Source of the DNA: JACVRM01 sp963755085
GTDB lineage: Bacteria > Actinomycetota > Thermoleophilia > Gaiellales > Gaiellaceae
Direction of reading: 5' to 3'
DNA length: 64,000 nucleotides
Assembly: GCA_963755085.1 (NCBI GenBank)
Contig: CAVWIN010000007.1
Span: forward strand, 124,001-188,000
In this document: piece after piece, positions 1 through 9,299 of the stretch
Numbering within the stretch: position 1 is the stretch's first letter
Layout: each line of letters opens with the position of its first letter
The notes under the pieces: model-generated
The model's input: only the letters and a program-made list of their open reading frames with translations
What the model was told of the DNA's origin: nothing
The model's database searches: none
Translations under genes and position numbers: made by a program

Positions 1-394
1 GCACGCCCGGGATGATGTCCAGGACGATGCCGGCAACGAACGCGACCGCGATCCCGCCGCCGACGGCGCGCTGCGCGGGCGAGGGCCGGCCGGGCTCGTG
101 CGGCCGGCCGCTCGTCCGGTTCACCGCCCAGGCGGCGACGAGGGCCAGCGCCCCGCCGGCGAGGTAGACCGCCGGTCGGAACGTCGAGCGCGAGCCCGAG
201 GTGAGGCCGCTGCCCTGGAGGACGAACACGATGACGATCCCGAGCGCAATGGTCGTGAGCAGCGCGCCGGCGAGGAACGCGACCAGGATCCTGATCGGGC
301 GCTCCAACCGGAACGCGAGCACGTCGACGAGAATCAGTGTCGGCCAGAACGCCGACGCGACCGCCAGCAGGAATAGCTCGACCGCGTCGGACAC
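1..394 (-). CDS. Partial membrane protein, SAP/LysE-like (N-terminal part)
   Basis: An open frame runs from a GTG at 394 leftwards off the window edge, so only about 131 N-terminal residues are visible. The start is preceded by an AGAGGA-type ribosome binding site. The protein begins VSDAVELFLLAVASAFWPTL and has alternating hydrophobic segments: about residues 5-27, 36-58, 75-90 and a last one ending LDIIPGV. This pattern resembles the GAP/sulfolipid-1-addressing or LysE-type small exporter families, but that assignment is weak because the C-terminal half is missing. It lies upstream of the SPW protein gene with a gap of 130 bp read in the opposite sense of the coordinate axis, so the two are not obviously coupled. 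Confidence 0.55.
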   Translation of the reverse strand, partial: MSDAVELFLLAVASAFWPTLILVDVLAFRLERPIRILVAFLAGALLTTIALGIVIVFVLQGSGLTSGSRSTFRPAVYLAGGALALVAAWAVNRTSGRPHEPGRPSPAQRAVGGGIAVAFVAGIVLDIIPGV

Positions 395-524
395 CGCTGC
401 ATCCTCTCGCGGCCGCTCCGTCCGTGCGGGCCGACGTGGGACCTGCGTGTTTCAAGGGGAATCGTCCGAGAACGTCAGGTTCGGGCGGCAGGCGCGGACG
501 CGCCCGCCGCCCGGAAAAGGGAGA

Positions 525-923
525 TCAGCCGGCTGCCGGAGTCGGCGAATCGGCCTTGCGGTAGCTGTAGCCGCCGGCCTGCTTGGTGGTCAGGCCGAGG
601 AAGATCGCGGCCACGCCAATGACGACGAACGGAAGCCAGAACTGCGTGCCGTCGTCGGCGAAGCCGAAGAGCCAGGGCGACAGCGCGAGGACCGCGCCCG
701 CGACGATGTCGATGATGTTGTGCACGGCCATCGGCGCGACCTTCCAGACGCCGAGCTCGTAGTTCGTGAACAGGCTGTACGCGATCAGCCCGATGCCGAG
801 GACGATCGAGATGACCGTCGCGGACGTGCTGTCCGAGTACTGGAAGATCCAGGGGCCGGCGATCAGCACGGCGCCCACGATGTAGTCGAGCGGGGCGTGG
901 AACTTGGTCGGGATGAAACGCAT
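525..923 (-). CDS. SPW-repeat small integral membrane protein
   Basis: A 132-residue protein with four hydrophobic segments arranged as two halves. The second half contains LALSPWLFGF, the hallmark of the SPW repeat family; the first half has the degenerate AGPWIFQY at the equivalent position, so the protein is an internal duplication. A good ribosome binding site (AAGGAGCG) precedes the ATG. The family is of unknown function, found in actinobacteria and some proteobacteria, probably in the cytoplasmic membrane. It ends before the partial membrane gene and is separated by about 70 bp from the ATP-grasp gene upstream on the same strand, so it could be transcribed by read-through from that operon, although its own strong binding site suggests independent translation. 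Confidence 0.75.
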   Translation of the reverse strand: MRFIPTKFHAPLDYIVGAVLIAGPWIFQYSDSTSATVISIVLGIGLIAYSLFTNYELGVWKVAPMAVHNIIDIVAGAVLALSPWLFGFADDGTQFWLPFVVIGVAAIFLGLTTKQAGGYSYRKADSPTPAAG

Positions 924-993
924 TGGAGTCGCTCCTTCGTCCGGGGTGCGTTTGCCTCCCTGATTCGCCGGCGACCTCCCTGCGGTTCGGCCG

Positions 994-2271
994 TCAGACG
1001 GCCGCTGCGACCGGAACCACGGCGGGCGCGTCGCGGAGCACCTCGCCGCACAGCGCCCGGGCGCGCTTCAGGTTCCTGGCACCGACGTAGACCTCGACGA
1101 GGAGCGTCGAGAAGACCCGGTCCGGGCCGTCGACGGCCTGTCCGACCTCCGCCGACACGTCGACGAATGGCCCGAAGTCGGCCTCCGCAGTCAGCTCGGC
1201 GAGCGGGAGCGCGTCGAGCCGGCCCGTCCCCGGCGCGTAGACGAGCGTGTCGACGACCGTGCAGCGCGGCTTCCGGCTCGGCGCCAGCTGATGGGGCAGG
1301 CCGAGCGACGCGCGCACGTGCGCCTCGATCAGGTCGACGTCCCATACCGCCTCGATGACCTGATGGATCCTCCCGCCGCCCATGCGCGCGTTGACCTCGA
1401 CGATGCGCGGTCCCTTGCTCGTGCACTTGCCCTCGACGTGGAGGACGCCGCGCGAGAACCCGAACGCCTGAACGGTCGCGACGCTCAGGTCGACGAGGCG
1501 GCGGACCTGCTTCGCCGAGTAGTCGGGCGGGCAGTGCAGTCCCGTTTCCTGGAACGACGGCTCCGCCGTTGGCGCCTGCTGCGAGACGCTCGAGAACACG
1601 CACTCGCCCTCCTCGAGCACGAGGTCGACGTCGAACTCGACGCCGTCGAGGTACTCCTCCAGGAGGAGGTCGTTGTGCGCTCGGAAGTGGACGACGTCCG
1701 TCATCTCGACCTGCTTCTGGACGAGCCAGTAGATGTCGGGAAGCGACTCGAACGAGTCGACCCGGATACAGCCGACCTGGCTGTGGCCGAACTCCGGCTT
1801 CACGACGGCGGGGAAGCCGACATCGGCCGCGGCCGCATAGAGCTCGTCGAGCGACTGGACGCGCCGCGATCGTGGCGTCGGGAGGCCGGCGCGCTCGGAC
1901 GCCTCTCGCATCCGCAGCTTGCTGCGCGCCGCATCGGCAGCCTCGACCGGGTTCCCGGGCACGCCCAGCGCGGCCGCCGCCCGGGCGACGACGGGCGGGA
2001 ACTCCTCCCAGAACGTCAGCACGGCATCGGGGCGAATCCCCGCGGTGGACAACGCGTCGACGACCGCGGCCGCGTCCCCATCGGCGTCGCCCGTGATCTC
2101 GGCCGCGACCCAGTCGGAGGCCACGCCGTCGTCGGCGAGCTGCTTCGACCAGTGCCCCGGCTCGTCCACGACGACGAGGCGCGCGCCGAGTTGGGCGATC
2201 CGCTCGTAGATGCGCCGCTTGCCGGGGTAGCCGGCGCCCACGGCCACCACCGTGGCCCCGTCGAGGCTCAT
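994..2271 (-). CDS. ATP-grasp ligase, carnosine-synthase-like
   Basis: A 425-residue ATP-grasp enzyme. Residues 1-110 form the N-terminal Rossmann-like domain (VVAVGAGYPGKRRIYERIAQ), about 115-310 the ATP-grasp fold. The lysine-containing strand VVKPEFGHSQVG, the EEYLDGVEFDVD segment and the metal-binding PRIVEVNARMGGG stretch are present. The Met-Gly-Gly-Gly ending of that motif and the C-terminal region resemble the catalytic part of carnosine synthase and related dipeptide ligases, so an ATP-dependent amino acid or dipeptide ligase is likely; the substrate cannot be read. The ATG overlaps the stop of the MFS-CNB transporter gene in an ATGA junction, so it is the third cistron of the coupled Hpt-kinase-transporter operon. 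A plausible idea, purely inferred, is that the neighbouring transporter moves its substrate or product. Confidence 0.75.
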   Translation of the reverse strand: MSLDGATVVAVGAGYPGKRRIYERIAQLGARLVVVDEPGHWSKQLADDGVASDWVAAEITGDADGDAAAVVDALSTAGIRPDAVLTFWEEFPPVVARAAAALGVPGNPVEAADAARSKLRMREASERAGLPTPRSRRVQSLDELYAAAADVGFPAVVKPEFGHSQVGCIRVDSFESLPDIYWLVQKQVEMTDVVHFRAHNDLLLEEYLDGVEFDVDLVLEEGECVFSSVSQQAPTAEPSFQETGLHCPPDYSAKQVRRLVDLSVATVQAFGFSRGVLHVEGKCTSKGPRIVEVNARMGGGRIHQVIEAVWDVDLIEAHVRASLGLPHQLAPSRKPRCTVVDTLVYAPGTGRLDALPLAELTAEADFGPFVDVSAEVGQAVDGPDRVFSTLLVEVYVGARNLKRARALCGEVLRDAPAVVPVAAAV

Positions 2272-3947
2272 GCCTTGACCCACGTCGGATCGTCGATGGG
2301 CGCCGTCTCGTCCGCGTCGACGACGCCCCGGCCTGCCGGGCTGCGGTTGAGCGCGGTCGTGAGCATCGGCGCCCGTTCCAGGGTGTCCAGCAGGACGCCC
2401 CCGTCGATCCGCAGCACGGTGGTCGGCACCTCCGTGGTCACCGTGGCGTTGCGCGGTGCGTTGTCCAGCAGCCCGCGCTCGCCGAAGCTCTCCCCGGCCT
2501 CGCGGTGCGCGAGCACGACGCCGTCTCGATGCACGACGACGCGCCCTTCCTCGATCGCGTAGAAGGCGTGCGCCGGGCTTCCCTGCACGACCACGTCGAC
2601 GCCGGCCGGGAGCGGGCACAGCTGCGAGGACGACGCGAGCTGCTCGAGGACGAGCTGCGGCGTGCCCTGCGTGATCGGCAGGTGCTCGATCAGCGCCATT
2701 CGCCAGGCGAGCGCCTCGGTGCGCTTCCGACTCGCCTGGTCGAGGCCGCGCAGGCCGACGGTGGCCGACAACGCGACGAGGACGGTCACGGCGCCGAGGA
2801 TCCAGAAGCTCGTGTCGAGCGACGTGCGGTTCACGAGGATCGATGCCAGGACGGCACCGGCGACCATCGCTCCGATCGAGCTCGCGTCGAACAGCCCGGC
2901 AACCCGGCCGAGCGTCTCACTGGGCGTCACGCGCGCGAGCACCGTCTCGCTCACAACCTCGCAGCAGACGAGGCCGGCGCCGCCCGCAACGCTGACGACG
3001 AGCGCGACGATCAGGATCTCGGTGCTCGGGTAGACGAGCTGCGTGGCGCAGGCAAGCACCGCGGCGCCGACCACGACGAGCGTGAGGCGCCGGGCCGTCG
3101 CGAGCTGGCCGTTGAAGACGGCGCTGATCAGACCGCCGACGCCCGATGCCGCGAGCAGGAGCCCGTAGCCGCCGGTCCCGAGCCCCAGGGAGCGGTCGGC
3201 GTAGACGACCAGCTGAACGGTCTGCGCGCCGTAGGTGAGCTCGACCATCGCCACCAGCGCGAACAGGGGGAGCACGTACCGGGTGACGCGCGCCGTCCGG
3301 AGCCCTTCGACGATGCCGGCCGCCGCGCCGCGGCTCCAGGCCGACGACACCGTCAGCCGGTGCCTGCCGAGCCTCGAGAACAGCAGCGCGGCGACGGCGA
3401 ACGTCGCCGCGTTCGCGATGAACGCCGCCGGTGCCGACCAGACCGCCAGGAGGAACGCGCCGATCGCAGGGCCGATCACCACGGCCAGGTCCTGGACCGT
3501 GTGCAGCAACGCGTTGGCCGGCCCGATCCGCGCCTCTCCGACAAGCCGCGGCAACAGGGCGAGCGCCGCAGGACGCTCTGCGGCGCCCGCCGCGGATGCG
3601 AGCGCGACGATGCCGATCACCAGCGCAACCGGGCCGTCGCCGGCCACGACCGCTGCCAGCACGAGCATGAGCACCAGACGCACGAGGCTCCCGGCGACGA
3701 GCACCGCGCGCCGCGAATGACGATCCGCGATCGCGCCGCCGAACGGCCCGAGCAGCACGAAGGGAAGCAGGCGGCAGATCGTCGCCGCGCCGACCCATGC
3801 GGCCGAATGCGTCGCGCCGAAGACGTAGCCGAGGAGCGCCGCGTTGTAGAGCCAGTCGCCGACCTGCGACGCCGCGCTCGCGCCGATCAGCACCCGCGCC
3901 TCGCGGATCGCGACCACCCCGCGGTAGGCGGAGAGCGCCCTCCTCAC
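2268..3947 (-). CDS. MFS transporter fused to C-terminal cyclic-nucleotide-binding domain
   Basis: A 559-residue fusion. Residues 1 to about 405 are an MFS transporter with roughly 12 membrane segments, starting ASAASQVGDWLYNAAL and carrying the typical loop motif GGAIADRHSRRAVL after helix 2, as in enterobactin/macrolide-type exporters. Residues about 425-535 are a CNB domain: the phosphate-binding cassette ESFGERGLLDNAPRNATVT keeps the Gly-Glu and the Arg that contacts the cyclic phosphate, so it should be binding-competent. The GTG start forms a GTGA overlap with the hybrid kinase stop, and its own stop overlaps the ATP-grasp start. The fusion implies transport gated or tuned by cAMP or cGMP, which fits the nucleotide cyclase encoded in the divergent operon. 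Cargo unknown. Confidence 0.85.
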   Translation of the reverse strand: MRRALSAYRGVVAIREARVLIGASAASQVGDWLYNAALLGYVFGATHSAAWVGAATICRLLPFVLLGPFGGAIADRHSRRAVLVAGSLVRLVLMLVLAAVVAGDGPVALVIGIVALASAAGAAERPAALALLPRLVGEARIGPANALLHTVQDLAVVIGPAIGAFLLAVWSAPAAFIANAATFAVAALLFSRLGRHRLTVSSAWSRGAAAGIVEGLRTARVTRYVLPLFALVAMVELTYGAQTVQLVVYADRSLGLGTGGYGLLLAASGVGGLISAVFNGQLATARRLTLVVVGAAVLACATQLVYPSTEILIVALVVSVAGGAGLVCCEVVSETVLARVTPSETLGRVAGLFDASSIGAMVAGAVLASILVNRTSLDTSFWILGAVTVLVALSATVGLRGLDQASRKRTEALAWRMALIEHLPITQGTPQLVLEQLASSSQLCPLPAGVDVVVQGSPAHAFYAIEEGRVVVHRDGVVLAHREAGESFGERGLLDNAPRNATVTTEVPTTVLRIDGGVLLDTLERAPMLTTALNRSPAGRGVVDADETAPIDDPTWVKA

Positions 3948-6900
3948 CGGCGAGGTTTCACGCGGCCGAGCGCCGTCGCGAGCTCTTCCGGCCGGATCGG
4001 CTTGGCCAGGTAGTCGTCCATCCCGGCCGCCATACAGGCCTCCCGGTCCTCCGGCATCGCGTTGGCGGTCATCGCGATGATGCGAGGGCGGGCGTCGGCG
4101 GCGAAGCGCTCCTTGATCGCGCGAGACGCGTCGAGGCCGTCGAGCTCCGGCATCTGGACGTCCATCAGCACGACGTCGTACTGCTCGCGCTCCAGCGCCG
4201 CGAGCGCCTCGAGCCCGTTGGCTGCCACGTCGGCGGCGTAGCCGAGCCGCCCGAGGATGCGCAGCGCGACCTTCTGGTTCACTGGCTGGTCCTCGGCGAG
4301 CAGGATCCGCAGCGAGGAGGTTGCCGCCTCGGCGCCCGACGTGGCGCCGGTGGCCGTGTCGCCCTCGACGCCCGCGACGACGCGGATGAGGGCGTTGTAC
4401 AGCTGCGACGCCCGGATCGGCTTGGCGAGCTGGACAGCGAACACGCCGAACGACTGCGCCTGCGGCACCCGTCCCAGCGAGGTGAGCAGAACGAGCGGCA
4501 GCTCGTGCTCGTCCCGCTGCTGTCTGATGGCTTGCGCGAGCATCAGGCCGTCCATATCGGGCATCACGAAATCGAGGACGGCGACATCGAACTGCTCGCC
4601 ACCGGCGACCAGCTCGAGGGCCGCGGCGGGCGCCTCCACCGCGACCGGGTTCATCCCCCACGAGCGCGCGTGGCGGGTGACGATCTCGCGGTTGAGCGGG
4701 TTGTCGTCGACGATGAGGATCCGCTTCCCGCGCAGCTGCGGGAGGGAGTCGTCGGCGATCCGCGCCGGCACCTCCGCCGCTTCCGCGGGCAGTTCGATCC
4801 GGAACGTGGAGCCCCGCTCCGGCTCGCTCTCCACCGAGATCGTGCCGCCCATCAGCTCGACGATGCGCTGCGAGATGGCCAGGCCGAGCCCCGTGCCGCC
4901 GTAGCGTCGCGTCGTCGACGCGTCGACCTGGCTGAACGACTCGAACAGCCGATCCATGCGATCGGCCGGGATGCCGATGCCGGTGTCCTCGACGGCCAGC
5001 TCGAGGCGGAACATGCCAGAGCCTGCCGGCTCGGCGTTCACGCGGACGACGACCTCGCCGTGCTCCGTGAACTTGACCGCGTTGGAGAGCAGGTTCAACA
5101 GGACCTGCCGGAGCCGGACGGCATCGCCGACGATGCCGGCGGGCACGCGCTCGTCGATGAGACAGCCGAGCTCGATCTCCTTCTCCCACGCGCGTGGGGC
5201 GACGATCTCGAGCGCGCTCTCCACGCAGTCGCGGATGTCGAACGGCGCGTGCTCGAGGTCGAGCCGCCCGGCCTCGATCTTCGAGTAGTCGAGGATGTCG
5301 TCGATCACGTGGAGCAGGGCGTCGCCGCTCGAGTGGACGATGTCGGCGAGCTCGCGCTGCTCCTCGGTGAGCTCGGTGCTGAGCAGGAGATCGGTCATCC
5401 CGATGACGGCGTTCATCGGCGTCCGGATCTCGTGGCTCATCGTCGCGAGGAAGGCGCTCTTCGCCTGCGTCGCCGCCTCCGCCTCCTCGCGCGCGCGCTG
5501 CAGCTCGCTGACGAACCGCGTCTTGTCGATCGCGGTCGCGGCGAACGCGGCGAACGCCTCCGCCGTGCGGGCGTGCTCCTCGGTGTAGAAGTCGGCCTCG
5601 AAGCTGTCGACCGTCAGCATCCCGATCAGGCGGTCGCCGACGACCAGAGGAACCGCCATCCAGCCGTGGACGTGTCCCGGGCCGAAGGGATCGTGGAAGT
5701 TCGTGAACTGGGTGGGGGCGTCCGCCACGATGATCGACTCGCGGTGCTCGAACAGCCGGCGGGCGGGGTCATCCGGGCCTCGCATCGCGTAGCGGGTGCC
5801 GACGATCTCGTCGAGGTTCGGGTAGCCGTGGCCGCTGACGACGAGCGACTCGTCGCCCTCGAACTGCTGGACGCTGGCGCCGTCGTACGGCACCGCCTTC
5901 CGCAGCTCGGCGAGGATCAGGTCGAAGACCTCGGTCGTACCGAGCGTGCTGCTGAGCGAGTGGGCGGCGGCGCGCAGCGTGTCGGCCTGCTCCCGCGCGG
6001 CCCGCTCGGTGTCGAGCAGGCGGGCGTTCTCGATCGCCAGCCCGGCCTGCGCCGCGAACGCCGTCGCGAGCTCGCCCAGCTCCTCGTCGTAGAAGTCAGC
6101 GTCGAACTTGTCGACGCTGATCACGCCGATGACGCGGTCGCCCATGATCATCGGCGCGCAGATCCAGCCGCGGATACGCCCGGCGCCGTGCTCGTGGCTC
6201 GCGAAGTGCGGGTTCTCGGAGACGTCGCCGAACACCTGCGTGCGCCTCGAGCTGACGACCTGGCTGTTGAGGTTGGTCGGGTCGCTGAGGTCGAACCACT
6301 GGCCGATGAGGTCGAGATCCTCCAGCCCCCGGCCGCCGACGATGACCAGGCGGTCGCCCTGGACGACCTGGATCGAGCAGCTGTCGTAGGGGACGACGCG
6401 GGCGAGCTCGTCGAGGATCGACTCGATCGCTTCATCGAGCGTCAGCGTCTTGCCGATCACCTGCGTGACGGTGAGGAGCGTCTCGGCGTGCTCCCGGGCG
6501 CGCTGCGCCTCGCCGATGTCGTGGTACAGGGCATAGAAGCCGGCGTGGTGACCGTCGACCGCGAGCGGGACGAGGTTGAGCTCGACGTCGACCGGCGTTC
6601 CATCCTTGCGCCGCCGGCGCGTGACCCGGATCGCGCGCCCGCGCTCGAGCGCCTCTCGCGTCACCTCCCGCCCCTCCTCGGTCGTGACGTCGCCGCCGAG
6701 GACGAGGTCGTCGATGAACGACCCGGCCGCCTCGTCCGCGGTGTAGCCGAAGAGCTCGGTCGCGGCCGGGTTCCAGCCGGTCACGCGCTCGGCCGTGTCC
6801 ATGACGACGATGGCGACCGGGCTGGCTTCGACGAGCGCCTCGAAGTACTGCTTCTGCCGCCCGATCTCCGCGTGGGCCAGCGACTGCTCGGTGACGTCCA

Positions 6901-8845
6901 TCATGAAGCCCTGGACATACAGCGGGCTGCCGCGCTCGTCCTTCACGATCCGCGCCTCGTCGCGAACCGAGACCGTGCGGCCGTCCGCGGCGACGAGCCG
7001 GTACTCGGTCGACCAGCGGTCGTCGCCGCGCGCGAACGCCAGGGCATGGCTCGCAATCGTCTGGTCGCGATCCTCGGGGTGGAGGATCGATACGAAGAAC
7101 TCGGCGTCCGACCACCGCTCCCTCGGGTAGCCGAAGAGCCGCTCGATCTGCGGGCTGACGTACTGCGAGGCGGCGACCGGTACGGGATCATCCCTGTAGA
7201 CCGCGAGCGGCAGCTCCTCGACCAGGTCGCGGAAGTTCCGCTCCGCGTCACGGGCGGCCTCGAAGAGGCGTGCGTTCTGGATCGCGATCCCGACGTTCGC
7301 GGCGATGGTGGCGAGGAGCCCGGCGTCGGCGTCGTCGAAGCGCCCCGCCTGGTCGATGCTCTGGACGCTGATCGCGCCGATCGCCTCGTCGCCGGCGACG
7401 ATGGGGACGCCGAGGTACGACCGCGCCGGCGTCCCGATCATCCGCCGCTCCTCCTCGACCTCCTCGAATTGCTCGGAGCGGTTGAGGACGAGCGGCTGGC
7501 GCGACTCGATGATCTGGGACGCGAGACCCTCGCCGTACGCAAGTGGAGGCTCCACGCGTCGTTCGCCGCTCTCGCTGTAGTAGACGAAGTCGATACGGCC
7601 CGCGCCCGCGTCGTGCAGCGCCACGTACGCGATGTCCGCCTCGAACGCCTCGCGGACACGCTCGCCGACGAGCTCGATGAGCGCATCGAGCTCGAGCTGC
7701 GCGGCCAGCGCCTGCCCAACGCTGTTCACCGTCGCGAGCTCGGCCATGCGTTGCCGCTGCTCGTGGATCAGCCGCGCGTTCTCGAGCGCGACGCTCAGGC
7801 TGCCCGCGATCGTCGCCAGGAGCTGCTTGTCGGCGTCGGTGAACGCGTGCTCGCGGTCCAGGTTGTGCAGCGAGATCACCCCGATCGCCTCCCCGCCGAA
7901 GGCGAGCGGCTGGAACACGGCGGAGCCATGCGACGGCTCGCCGGTGATCGCCGCGGGGTTGCCGTAGCGAGCGAGCGCCCCTTCCATGTCCTCGTCGACG
8001 AGGAGCGGCTCGAGCGTCTCGAGCACGTGCTTGCGAAAGCCGATGACGGGGATCGCCTCATCTGGAAGGCGAACGCCGCGCTCGATCTGGTACGTGAACC
8101 GCAAGAGCTGCGTGTCCTGGTCGAAGACCGCGATGTCGACGGCCTGGGCGTCGAAGACCTCGTCGAGCTTCTCGCCGACCAGGTCGTAGATCGCCTGCGG
8201 ATCGAGCTCGCCGGCGATCGCCGTCTGGACGCTGTTGATCAGCGCCAGCTCGGCGTTTCGCCGCCGGGTCTCCTCGATCGCGCGCGCCCGTGAGAGCGCG
8301 GCACCGACGTGCTGCCCGACATAGGCGAGGAGCGCCGTGTCCTCGTCCGTGTACTGCACGTCCTTCGTGTAGGACTGGACAACGAGGACGCCGACCGTGC
8401 GTCCCTCGGCCTTCAGCGGCGCGCCCAGCCAGCTCGAGTCTTCCGTGTCAGTTCCCTGGAGCTCGGCCTCGCCCTGCTCGATCAGCTCCAGCATGCGCGC
8501 GTGCGAGATGAGCTGCGCCTCGCCGGTCCGAAGCACGTACGACGTGCTTCCGGCTCCGAGTCGCTCGCCGATGTCGTCCCAGCGGTTCGGATCCGCGAGG
8601 CCGTCGTCGAACTCGTCGACGAAGTATGGAAAGTTGACCCGCTGGCGCTCCTCGTCGTACAGGGCGATGAAGAAGTTCGTCGCGATCATCAGCTCGCCGA
8701 CGATGCCGTGGACGGCCGCGTAGAACGTCTGCAGGTCCTCGGCCGCGCTCGCAAGCTCGGCGATGCGGTAGAGCGCGCCCTGGACGTGCTCGGCTCGGCG
8801 CGCCTCGTCAACCTCCGGCGGGGGAGGAGCAGCGTCCGGCGTCAC
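3944..8845 (-). CDS. Hybrid sensor histidine kinase, five GAF, two PAS, two receiver domains
   Basis: A 1633-residue soluble multi-sensor kinase. Order with rough positions: GAF 30-190, GAF 200-350, GAF 370-515, PAS 530-645, PAS 655-775, GAF 790-940, GAF 955-1105, HisKA with phospho-acceptor His near 1138 (MSHEIRTP), HATPase 1235-1355 (N-box NLLSNAVKF, DTGIGIP, GGTGLGLAI), receiver 1 from 1371 (LDFVMPDMDG) and receiver 2 from 1512 (MDVQMPELDG). Both receivers keep the acidic pair, the phospho-acceptor Asp and the Lys. No membrane segment is visible. The GTG at 8845 forms a GTGA overlap with the Hpt stop; an upstream ATG at 8893 would overlap the Hpt gene by 50 bp and is less likely. With the adjacent Hpt protein it forms a His-Asp-His-Asp relay whose likely output is the divergent receiver-cyclase. 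Confidence 0.92.
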   Translation of the reverse strand: MTPDAAPPPPEVDEARRAEHVQGALYRIAELASAAEDLQTFYAAVHGIVGELMIATNFFIALYDEERQRVNFPYFVDEFDDGLADPNRWDDIGERLGAGSTSYVLRTGEAQLISHARMLELIEQGEAELQGTDTEDSSWLGAPLKAEGRTVGVLVVQSYTKDVQYTDEDTALLAYVGQHVGAALSRARAIEETRRRNAELALINSVQTAIAGELDPQAIYDLVGEKLDEVFDAQAVDIAVFDQDTQLLRFTYQIERGVRLPDEAIPVIGFRKHVLETLEPLLVDEDMEGALARYGNPAAITGEPSHGSAVFQPLAFGGEAIGVISLHNLDREHAFTDADKQLLATIAGSLSVALENARLIHEQRQRMAELATVNSVGQALAAQLELDALIELVGERVREAFEADIAYVALHDAGAGRIDFVYYSESGERRVEPPLAYGEGLASQIIESRQPLVLNRSEQFEEVEEERRMIGTPARSYLGVPIVAGDEAIGAISVQSIDQAGRFDDADAGLLATIAANVGIAIQNARLFEAARDAERNFRDLVEELPLAVYRDDPVPVAASQYVSPQIERLFGYPRERWSDAEFFVSILHPEDRDQTIASHALAFARGDDRWSTEYRLVAADGRTVSVRDEARIVKDERGSPLYVQGFMMDVTEQSLAHAEIGRQKQYFEALVEASPVAIVVMDTAERVTGWNPAATELFGYTADEAAGSFIDDLVLGGDVTTEEGREVTREALERGRAIRVTRRRRKDGTPVDVELNLVPLAVDGHHAGFYALYHDIGEAQRAREHAETLLTVTQVIGKTLTLDEAIESILDELARVVPYDSCSIQVVQGDRLVIVGGRGLEDLDLIGQWFDLSDPTNLNSQVVSSRRTQVFGDVSENPHFASHEHGAGRIRGWICAPMIMGDRVIGVISVDKFDADFYDEELGELATAFAAQAGLAIENARLLDTERAAREQADTLRAAAHSLSSTLGTTEVFDLILAELRKAVPYDGASVQQFEGDESLVVSGHGYPNLDEIVGTRYAMRGPDDPARRLFEHRESIIVADAPTQFTNFHDPFGPGHVHGWMAVPLVVGDRLIGMLTVDSFEADFYTEEHARTAEAFAAFAATAIDKTRFVSELQRAREEAEAATQAKSAFLATMSHEIRTPMNAVIGMTDLLLSTELTEEQRELADIVHSSGDALLHVIDDILDYSKIEAGRLDLEHAPFDIRDCVESALEIVAPRAWEKEIELGCLIDERVPAGIVGDAVRLRQVLLNLLSNAVKFTEHGEVVVRVNAEPAGSGMFRLELAVEDTGIGIPADRMDRLFESFSQVDASTTRRYGGTGLGLAISQRIVELMGGTISVESEPERGSTFRIELPAEAAEVPARIADDSLPQLRGKRILIVDDNPLNREIVTRHARSWGMNPVAVEAPAAALELVAGGEQFDVAVLDFVMPDMDGLMLAQAIRQQRDEHELPLVLLTSLGRVPQAQSFGVFAVQLAKPIRASQLYNALIRVVAGVEGDTATGATSGAEAATSSLRILLAEDQPVNQKVALRILGRLGYAADVAANGLEALAALEREQYDVVLMDVQMPELDGLDASRAIKERFAADARPRIIAMTANAMPEDREACMAAGMDDYLAKPIRPEELATALGRVKPRR

Positions 8846-9207
8846 GCCGGGCCGTCGCGTAGGGCGGCGAGCTCGGACTGCACCCGGGCCCACTCGCCGT
8901 CGATCCGGTCGATTCGTGCGGAGCCCGTCTCGAGATCCCCCGAGCCCGCGGCTGCCTCGACCTCCTGGCAGAGCGCCGCCAGGCCGCCGGCACCGAAGGT
9001 CCGGCTGGTGCCCTTCAGCGTGTGCGCCGCGCGTGCCGCGCGGGGGGCGTCGCCGGAGGCGAGCGCAGCACGCAGCGCGTCGAGCTGGTCCGGCGCCTCG
9101 GTGAGGAAGTCGCCGACGATCTCGGCGAAGAACTCCGGGTCGTTCCCGACGCTCGCGCGCAACTCGTCGAGCGCTCCCGTGTCGACTGCTCCGTCCTCGG
9201 CGGTCAA
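8842..9207 (-). CDS. Hpt-domain phosphotransfer protein
   Basis: A 121-residue protein that is almost entirely one Hpt four-helix bundle. The phospho-accepting histidine lies in AAHTLKGTSRTFGA, matching the family HxLKG(S/A) core. It would shuttle phosphate between the receiver domains of the hybrid kinase encoded just downstream and a separate response regulator. The start is a TTG at 9207; no Shine-Dalgarno is seen, but TAGGCT at 9216-9221 lies 8 nt upstream on this strand, fitting a leaderless transcript that begins at or next to the TTG. It is the first gene of the leftward operon and sits 92 bp from the divergent cyclase gene. Confidence 0.88.
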   Translation of the reverse strand: MTAEDGAVDTGALDELRASVGNDPEFFAEIVGDFLTEAPDQLDALRAALASGDAPRAARAAHTLKGTSRTFGAGGLAALCQEVEAAAGSGDLETGSARIDRIDGEWARVQSELAALRDGPA

Positions 9208-9215
9208 GGTGGTTC

Positions 9216-9285
9216 AGCCTAGAACGGTTCGGAGGCGTTTTCTACGCGTTGCCAGTTGACCGGGTTGCCGTCAGGGAGGGACGAT
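9216..9285. promoter_or_regulatory. Divergent promoter region between Hpt and receiver-cyclase operons
   Basis: Leftward: a -10-like TAGGCT (complement of 9216-9221) ends 8 nt before the TTG of the Hpt gene. Rightward: TTGACC at 9256-9261 and GACGAT at 9280-9285, spaced 18 bp, would start transcription shortly before the cyclase ATG at 9300; the purine run GGGAGGG (9274-9280) would then lie in the promoter rather than act as a ribosome binding site. Read from sequence only. Confidence 0.4.
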
Positions 9286-9299
9286 CACCCCGACCCACC

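Noticed and set aside
3797..8293. Open frame of 1498 codons on the plus strand opposite the hybrid kinase
   Set aside because: It mirrors the kinase codons; the product is Arg/Asp/Val-rich without any family motif, the usual antisense shadow of a long GC-rich gene.
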